Position numbers and translations under genes: made by a program | In this document: one piece after another, positions 58,899-64,000 of the stretch | Layout: each line of letters opens with the position of its first letter | Numbering within the stretch: position 1 is the first letter of the stretch | Notes under the pieces: generated by a model | Databases searched by the model: none | The model's input: only the letters and a program-made list of their open reading frames with translations | What the model was told of the DNA's origin: nothing | Source: Pseudomonas citri | GTDB lineage: Bacteria > Pseudomonadota > Gammaproteobacteria > Pseudomonadales > Pseudomonadaceae | NCBI RefSeq assembly: GCF_025336485.1 | Contig: NZ_JAODAB010000013.1 | Span: 62,001 to 126,000, forward strand | Direction of reading: 5' to 3' | DNA: 64,000 bases

Positions 58899-59858
58899 AT
58901 GGCATCACATGGACTGATTCTGGCGCTCGGCCTGCTCCTGGGAACGAGCCTGGCCGCTCACGCCGCGCCACTGGACGAACCGCTCAAACCCTTGCCCCCC
59001 CTTCCGGCCCTGGACCCCAAACGGGTCCAGCTGGGGTTGCGGTTGTTCAATGACCCGCGGCTGTCGGTCAACAACACCTTGTCCTGCGCCAGTTGCCATC
59101 GACTGGACAAGGGGGGAGCGGACGATAAACAGTTTTCCCTTGGCTTCGACGGCAAGCCGCTGGCAGTCAATACCCCCACGGTGTTCAACGCCGGCCTGAA
59201 CTTCCACCAGTTCTGGGACGGGCGCGTCGACACCCTGGAAGAGCAGGTGCACGCGGTGGTGATCAGCCCCACTGAAATGGGCAACACCTGGGAGGCGGTG
59301 GTCAAGCGCATCGCCGATGACCCCGGCTACGCCAAGGATTTCAAGCAGGCGTACCCCGATGGCGTGACCCCGGCCAACATCCAGGGCGCGCTGGCCGACT
59401 ATGAACGGACCCTGCAAACCCCCAACTCGCGCTTCGACCAATACCTGCTGGGCAATACCGACATCCTGACGCCCAGGGAAAAATTCGGTTACCAGCGTTT
59501 CAAGGAGTACGGCTGCATCGCTTGCCACCAGGGCGTGAACATCGGCGGCAACATGTTCCAGAAGTTCGGCGTGATGGGCGACTACATCGCGGACCGGGGC
59601 AACCCTACCCAGGCCGACGAAGGACGCTTCAACGTCACCGGCGACGAAGCGGACCGCCAGGTGTTCAAGGTGCCCAGCCTGCGCAACGTCGCCGTCACCG
59701 CGCCGTATTTTCACGCCGGCTCCGCGCCGACCCTGGAGAAGGCAGTGGAGGTGATGTTCAAGTACCAGTTGGGGCGTGAACCCACCGGCCAGGACACGGA
59801 ACTGATCGTCGAATTCCTCAAGACCCTGACCGGCGAATCGGAGGGCAAGCCGCTATGA
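58899..59858 (+). CDS. Periplasmic di-haem cytochrome c peroxidase
   Basis: 319 residues. Signal peptide MASHGLILALGLLLGTSLAAHA. Two haem-c motifs CASCH (63-67) and CIACH (206-210), plus the di-haem peroxidase signatures LGLRLFNDPRLSVNNTLSCASCHRLDKGGADD, NTPTVFNAGLNFHQFWDGRVDTLEEQ, MGNTWEAVV and FKVPSLRNVAVTAPYFHAGSAPTLEKAV. Reduces hydrogen peroxide with electrons from c-type cytochromes or azurin; fits the CcpA/MauG superfamily. ATG 58899 is preferred (AAGGA 9 bases upstream) over ATG 58890. Its presence inside a phosphorelay operon suggests redox or peroxide sensing; stop overlaps the kinase start. Confidence 0.92.
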   Translation: MASHGLILALGLLLGTSLAAHAAPLDEPLKPLPPLPALDPKRVQLGLRLFNDPRLSVNNTLSCASCHRLDKGGADDKQFSLGFDGKPLAVNTPTVFNAGLNFHQFWDGRVDTLEEQVHAVVISPTEMGNTWEAVVKRIADDPGYAKDFKQAYPDGVTPANIQGALADYERTLQTPNSRFDQYLLGNTDILTPREKFGYQRFKEYGCIACHQGVNIGGNMFQKFGVMGDYIADRGNPTQADEGRFNVTGDEADRQVFKVPSLRNVAVTAPYFHAGSAPTLEKAVEVMFKYQLGREPTGQDTELIVEFLKTLTGESEGKPL

Positions 59859-61657
59859 CTCTCCTGCGCCGCCTCGGCCTGCTGTTCATCGGCGTATTGC
59901 TCGCTTCGGTGCTGCTGTTCATGTACATCAATTCCAGCGCGCAACAAGCCGCCTCGTACATCGAATCGCGAGACCTGGTGCGCCAGCTCAAACAGCAGGA
60001 CGCCATCTGGGACAACGAAGTCCTCAAGGCGCGCGTCGCCCTGAGCCACAATTACGACCCGCTGGTCTCGCCCCTGCACGAGATGGCGCGTCTCTGGCAG
60101 CGCCTGGACACCATTGAGTCGGAGCCAGGCCGCCACGCGCCCACCCTCTGGGATAGCCAGCGCGAGCAATACCTCAAGGCGGTCAAGGAAAAAACCCGCC
60201 TGGTGGAACAGTTCAAGTCCCATAACTCGATACTGCGCAATTCCCTGGCGTTCCTGCCCACGGCCGAGGACGACATCCAAGGCCAGTTCGCCCAACTCTC
60301 CGACGCGGACAAACTGGCACTGCAAAACGTTGCCATCGACACCTACGACCTGCTGCTCAGCAGCATGGAATACGCCCAACTCACCACACCAGACATCGCC
60401 GCCGAAGTGCTGCTGGGGTTGAATCGGCTCGACGTCAACAAGGAACGCCTGCCCCAGGGCTTACAGGGTTCCATCGGCATCTTGAGCAAACACATTGCCC
60501 TGGTGCTGCGCGAACAACCCCGGGTCAATGAGTTGTTGGTGGGCATCGAGACGGTGCCCCTGTCCGACCAACTGGACGCCATTTCCAAGCTGCTCGAGCA
60601 GGACCAGCAAAAAGCCGCCGCCAAGTACCAGCGCAACCACGTGCTCCTGCTGGTGTTCGCCACCTTCCTGGTGCTGATCCTGATCTGGCTGGCGATCCGG
60701 CTGCTGCGCAGTTTCGCCGAAATCAAACGGGTCAACAGCGCCCTGAAGACCGCCAACGATGAACTGGAACAACGGGTCGAAGAACGCACCCGCCAGCTCA
60801 AGGATACCCAGAGCGAGCTGATGGACACGGCCCGCCAGGCGGGCATGGCGGAAATCGCCACCAACGTGCTGCATAACGTCGGTAACGTGCTCAACAGCGT
60901 GAACATCTCCGCCGATCTGGTCAGCCGCAAGCTGCGCAGCAGCAAGGCCCTGGGGCTGGGCAAGGCGATGCAACTGATCAACGAACACCCCCATGACCTC
61001 GGGCATTTCCTCAGCGAGGACGAAAAAGGCAAGCTGCTACCGGGCTATCTCAACCAGTTGGTGGAAGCCATTGGCACCGAGCAGCAAAGCCTGATCGATG
61101 AGCTGGCGCAACTGAGCAAAAGCGTCGACCACATCAAGGACATCGTCTCCACCCAGCAGTCCTATGCCGGCGCCAACAGTCTGCTGGAACCGCTGGTGGT
61201 CAGCGAACTGCTCGAAGACGCCCTGCGCATGAATTCCGGGGCGCTGACCCGCCATCACGTCACGGTGATCAAGGAATACGGCGACGTACCGCGGATCATG
61301 GGGGACAAGCACCGCTTGCTGCTGATCCTGATCAACCTGATCAGCAACGCCAAGTACGCCATGGCGGGGGTTTCCAACGATGCGCGGAACATGACCCTCA
61401 AGGCCGCGGTCGTAGATGGCGAGACCCTGCAAATCAGCGTCAAGGACGAAGGCGAAGGCATCCCGCAGGAAAACATGACGCGCATCTTCGCCCACGGTTT
61501 TACCACCCGTAAGGACGGTCACGGGTTTGGCCTGCACAGCTGCGCACTGGCGGCCATTGAAATGAACGGCCAACTCACCGCCCACAGCGAAGGGCCAGGC
61601 AAAGGGGCGACGTTCCAATTGCAAGTGCCCCTGAAACTTGCAGAGGGTGAACCATGA
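59855..61657 (+). CDS. Membrane histidine kinase with non-standard H-box
   Basis: 600 residues. N-terminal membrane helix (about 7-25), an all-helical periplasmic region (about 30-260, beginning NSSAQQAASYIESRDLVRQLKQQDAIWDNEVLKAR), a second helix (about 265-290), a coiled coil, then MAEIATNVLHNVGNVLNSVN with His340. The H-box has HNVGN instead of HE-N/P, so phosphate acceptance may follow an alternative mechanism. The HATPase has LLILINLISNAKYAM, VKDEGEGIP, IFAHGFTTRKDGHGFGLHSC. The sensor region may be a DAHL-type domain, which I cannot confirm. Start overlaps the peroxidase stop (ATGA) and its own stop overlaps the next gene. Confidence 0.88.
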   Translation: MTLLRRLGLLFIGVLLASVLLFMYINSSAQQAASYIESRDLVRQLKQQDAIWDNEVLKARVALSHNYDPLVSPLHEMARLWQRLDTIESEPGRHAPTLWDSQREQYLKAVKEKTRLVEQFKSHNSILRNSLAFLPTAEDDIQGQFAQLSDADKLALQNVAIDTYDLLLSSMEYAQLTTPDIAAEVLLGLNRLDVNKERLPQGLQGSIGILSKHIALVLREQPRVNELLVGIETVPLSDQLDAISKLLEQDQQKAAAKYQRNHVLLLVFATFLVLILIWLAIRLLRSFAEIKRVNSALKTANDELEQRVEERTRQLKDTQSELMDTARQAGMAEIATNVLHNVGNVLNSVNISADLVSRKLRSSKALGLGKAMQLINEHPHDLGHFLSEDEKGKLLPGYLNQLVEAIGTEQQSLIDELAQLSKSVDHIKDIVSTQQSYAGANSLLEPLVVSELLEDALRMNSGALTRHHVTVIKEYGDVPRIMGDKHRLLLILINLISNAKYAMAGVSNDARNMTLKAAVVDGETLQISVKDEGEGIPQENMTRIFAHGFTTRKDGHGFGLHSCALAAIEMNGQLTAHSEGPGKGATFQLQVPLKLAEGEP

Positions 61658-63060
61658 ATAACCTGAGTAACCGCCGCATCCTGTTGATCGACGATACGCC
61701 CGCCATTCATGACGATTTCCGCAAGATCCTCACCCCGCAGGACGAGGGCAACGCCGATCTGCAAGACATGGAAAACGCGCTGTTCGGCGACGCGCCGAAA
61801 CCTGTCACCACCGTGTTCGAACTCGACTCGGCCTATGGCGGCCAGGAGGGCCTGAGCAAGTTGCTGGACGCCACGGCCAAGGAGCAGCCCTACGCCCTGG
61901 CCTTCGTCGACATGCGCATGCCCGAAGGCTGGGATGGTGCCAAGACCATCGAGGAGCTGTGGAAGCGCGACCCCCAATTGCAGGTGGTGGTCTGTACGGC
62001 GTACTCGGATTATTCGTGGGATGAATTGCTCGACCGCCTGAATGGCCACGACCGCCTGCTGATCCTGAAGAAGCCCTTCGACAACATCGAAGTCCAGCAG
62101 ATGGCCAACACCCTGACCACCAAGTGGGAAATGACCTCCCGCGCGCAGTTGAAAATGAACAAGCTCGAAGACCTGGTGGAACAACGGACCCAGGCGTTCA
62201 AGCAAGCCAGCGAACTGCTGCAGATGGAGATCGACGAACGCAAGATGCTCGAAACCCAACTGGTGCAATCGGAAAAACTCGCCTCGCTGGGTCAACTGGC
62301 GGCGGGGGTGGCCCATGAGATCAACAACCCGATCGGCTTCATCTCTTCCAACCTGGGGGCGCTGGACGGTTATTTCGGCAAGCTCCAGGAAATGCTCCAG
62401 GCCTATGACAGCGCCGAAGAGGCCATTGCCTCGGCCGAATTGGTGGTGCGCTTGAGAAAACTGCGCGAACAGGTGGAGCTGGATTTCCTGGTCGAGGACA
62501 TTCCGCTGCTGATCAAGGAGTCCAAGGACGGCATCGCCCGGGTCGGACAGATCGTCAAGGACCTGAAGGATTTCTCCCGCGTGGACTCCAATCAGGAATG
62601 GCAGATGGCCAATCTGCAACAGGGCATGGATTCGACGCTGAACATCGTCGCCAATGAAATCAAGTACAAGGCCGACGTGGTCAAGGAGTACACGCCGCTG
62701 CCGGAAGTGGAATGCCTGCCGTCGCAAATCAACCAGGTGATCATGAACCTGATCGTCAACGCCGCCCAGGCCATCGGCCCCGAGCGCGGCACCATCACCC
62801 TGCGCAACGGTATCGGCGACGAAACCGTGTGGATCGAAGTCGCCGACAACGGCTCGGGCATCCCACCGGAAACGCTGCAAAAGATCTTCGACCCGTTCTT
62901 CACCACCAAGCCCATCGGCCAAGGGACCGGGCTTGGGCTTTCGTTGTCCTATGGGATCGTGAAAAAGCATAACGGCGAAATCACCGTGCGCAGCGAAGTG
63001 GGCGTAGGGACGACGTTCCGTGTTGAGTTGCCAATTCGGCAGATGAAATTGGCGGGGTGA
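61654..63060 (+). CDS. REC-histidine kinase hybrid of the c-di-GMP island
   Basis: 468 residues, soluble. The atypical REC ([20 protein letters not shown], phospho-Asp86, [17 protein letters not shown]) is the sister of those in the two GGDEF-EAL proteins. A coiled coil (about 165-205) precedes HisKA with [13 protein letters not shown] (His221). HATPase has [41 protein letters not shown]. It can both receive phosphate at its REC and phosphorylate others, so it may relay from the membrane kinase to the two c-di-GMP proteins. Ends the operon; a large inverted repeat follows. Confidence 0.9.
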   Translation: MNNLSNRRILLIDDTPAIHDDFRKILTPQDEGNADLQDMENALFGDAPKPVTTVFELDSAYGGQEGLSKLLDATAKEQPYALAFVDMRMPEGWDGAKTIEELWKRDPQLQVVVCTAYSDYSWDELLDRLNGHDRLLILKKPFDNIEVQQMANTLTTKWEMTSRAQLKMNKLEDLVEQRTQAFKQASELLQMEIDERKMLETQLVQSEKLASLGQLAAGVAHEINNPIGFISSNLGALDGYFGKLQEMLQAYDSAEEAIASAELVVRLRKLREQVELDFLVEDIPLLIKESKDGIARVGQIVKDLKDFSRVDSNQEWQMANLQQGMDSTLNIVANEIKYKADVVKEYTPLPEVECLPSQINQVIMNLIVNAAQAIGPERGTITLRNGIGDETVWIEVADNGSGIPPETLQKIFDPFFTTKPIGQGTGLGLSLSYGIVKKHNGEITVRSEVGVGTTFRVELPIRQMKLAG

Positions 63061-63079
63061 GCCCGGAAGGGGATCATCT

Positions 63080-63209
63080 GTGGCGAGGGGATTCATCCCC
63101 GCTGGGCTGCGCAGCAGCCCCATTGCCGCGGGTTCAATTTGCCTGACACACCCGGGTGGCAGATCTTAGGGCTGCTCGGCAGCCCAGCGGGGATAAATCC
63201 CCTCGCCAC
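63080..63209. repeat. Large imperfect inverted repeat (about 32-bp arms)
   Basis: GTGGCGAGGGGATTCATCCCC + GCTGGGCTGC on the left and GCAGCCCAGC + GGGGATAAATCCCCTCGCCAC on the right, with about 60 bases between. The core matches the hairpin at 3189-3223, so this is a bipartite interspersed element downstream of the operon. Confidence 0.85.
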
Positions 63210-63273
63210 GGGGTTGCCCAGCGTTTCGCCACCAGCGCAGAATGCCCCACCGCCCCCTTCCCAAGGAAACCGC

Positions 63274-63570
63274 ATGAGCCTGTCTCTGCTGAGCCGTTAC
63301 GCCTTCTTTGCCGGCTGTGTGCTGTTCACGCTCGCCAGCCTACCGTTCCTGGAGCATGACTGGCTCTGGCTGATCACGCTGGTGACCGGGCTCTTGAGTC
63401 TGCTGGGGCTGTTCGACCTGTTGCAAAGCCGCCATGCCGTACGGCGCAATTACCCGATCCTGGGCAATATCCGCTATCTGGTCGAAGGCATCCGTCCGGA
63501 ATTGCTCTCCATATCACTAACCATACTAACAACAGCAACACCCCAGACTGACGGCCACGGCGCTGCATAA
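63274..63570 (+). pseudogene. Truncated FMN-binding glutamate synthase-family gene
   Basis: 98-residue frame. Residues 1-76 (MSLSLLSRYAFFAGCVLFTL, two membrane helices, then GLFDLLQSRHAVRRNYPILGNIRYLVEGIRPE) are the N-terminus of the membrane-linked FMN glutamate-synthase-like family (about 500-540 residues). After Glu76, near 63501, the sequence turns into unrelated LLSISLTILTTATPQTDG and a stop. The rest of the gene is missing. The break coincides with a shift to AT-richer DNA, so the gene was probably cut by insertion of a mobile element. ATG 63274 has AAGGAAACCGC upstream. Confidence 0.78.
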
Positions 63571-63940
63571 AACGCTTAGTACACATACTAACGATTGGTA
63601 CTAAGCTGCGCGGCAAGCTAGTACGCTCAAACGCACAGGGCACACGGAAAAACCCCTCGGCCAGCTTTGAGATCAACCTCCCCAGACACCCATTACGCAG
63701 TGCCCCAGGAATGCCACTGACTCCCGAGCCCGCTCTGCTGTGAAAAATGTTATTGCCCACAACTCAAACACCTGCGTGAGCAGTTGGATGTAACGGCCAT
63801 TTGGCTAACAGCGTGTACTAGGCAGAAATCGGCCAGAATGAGGTAATCTCACGCGTAGCCAAGGCCCCACCGCCACCAAATCGCACATTGTTTTTCCGTG
63901 TTTGAGCCTAAGTGCTGATACCAAATGAATAAGGATAGTC
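63571..63940. other. Foreign-looking, AT-richer junction region
   Basis: 370 bases with no recognised gene. Contains a perfect 9-bp inverted repeat GCTTAGTAC ... GTACTAAGC at 63574-63606 (15-base centre) and several TACTAA/TAGTAC motifs (for example 63523-63530, 63586-63591, about 63617-63624, about 63814-63821). These may be recombinase sites at the end of a mobile island; no transposase is visible within the window. Confidence 0.55.
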
Positions 63941-64000
63941 ATGAATATCTGCAAATGTTTTCAATGCGACACATGCGGCACAAAAATCGATTGCAGAATT
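63941..64000 (+). CDS. 5' end of a Cys-rich ORF (partial)
   Basis: Starts ATG 63941 with AAGGAT 5-10 bases upstream: MNICKCFQCDTCGTKIDCRI, still open at the window end. Paired Cys suggest a small zinc-ribbon at the N-terminus. The real extent and function lie outside the window. It follows the junction region and probably belongs to the inserted island. Confidence 0.5.
   Translation, partial: MNICKCFQCDTCGTKIDCRI

Overview
The window is GC-rich, dense, mostly unidirectional bacterial chromosome from a fluorescent-group Pseudomonas. The evidence is MvaT, an OprD-family porin, SadC, a PA4394-PA4404-like gene order (mscS, yajQ, panE-like, sensor kinase, PduO-type adenosyltransferase, mutT, gst, argJ, secA, dciA-like), and many copies of the genus-typical REP motif (TGTGGGAGCAAGCTTGCTCGCGA). 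Assignments rest on reading motifs and on remembered family and synteny knowledge; no database search was run.

Layout. 1-2193: a long leader and an OprD-family porin. 2300-14092: housekeeping block (MscS channel, YajQ, ketopantoate reductase, CHASE-type sensor kinase, cobalamin adenosyltransferase, Nudix/ThiE-like fusion, GST, ArgJ, SecA, DciA-like DUF721). 14102-15589: HerA-like ATPase. 15858-18739: three-gene glycosyltransferase/deacetylase/flippase-like operon. 18779-21845: purU, mvaT, sbcB. 22094-30411: the RDD/SpoIIM/DUF4129/DUF4350/MoxR/DUF58 membrane operon, interrupted by a lower-GC fic gene. 30417-37398: PilZ protein, TPR-like lipoprotein, pykA, ferredoxin reductase, sadC, class I fumarase. 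37591-42252: a DctB/MifS-like kinase, a NtrC/MifR-like sigma54 activator and a dicarboxylate MFS carrier preceded by a sigma54 promoter with two palindromic upstream sites. 42375-52975: mixed small operons, including a secreted protein with eight 14-residue repeats, AraC regulator, metE/metR and a Nudix/LysE/GNAT operon. 53098-63060: a signalling island of six genes. 63274-64000: a truncated glutamate-synthase-like gene that runs into AT-richer foreign-looking DNA and the start of a Cys-rich ORF.

The most unusual part is 53098-63060. A response regulator with a degenerate HD-GYP domain (YN in place of HD) is divergent from a tightly overlapping operon. That operon encodes a REC-PAS-GGDEF-EAL protein with intact GGDEF and ruined EAL, a REC-GGDEF-EAL protein with altered GGDEF and intact EAL, a periplasmic di-haem peroxidase, a membrane histidine kinase with a non-standard H-box, and a REC-histidine kinase. 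The three REC domains of the operon belong to one atypical, insertion-bearing subfamily, which suggests a shared phosphorelay driving one dedicated c-di-GMP synthase and one dedicated phosphodiesterase. Other notable points are the 14-bp direct repeat flanking the porin, the interruption of the MoxR operon by fic, and the broken gene at the right edge, which probably marks the end of a mobile island.
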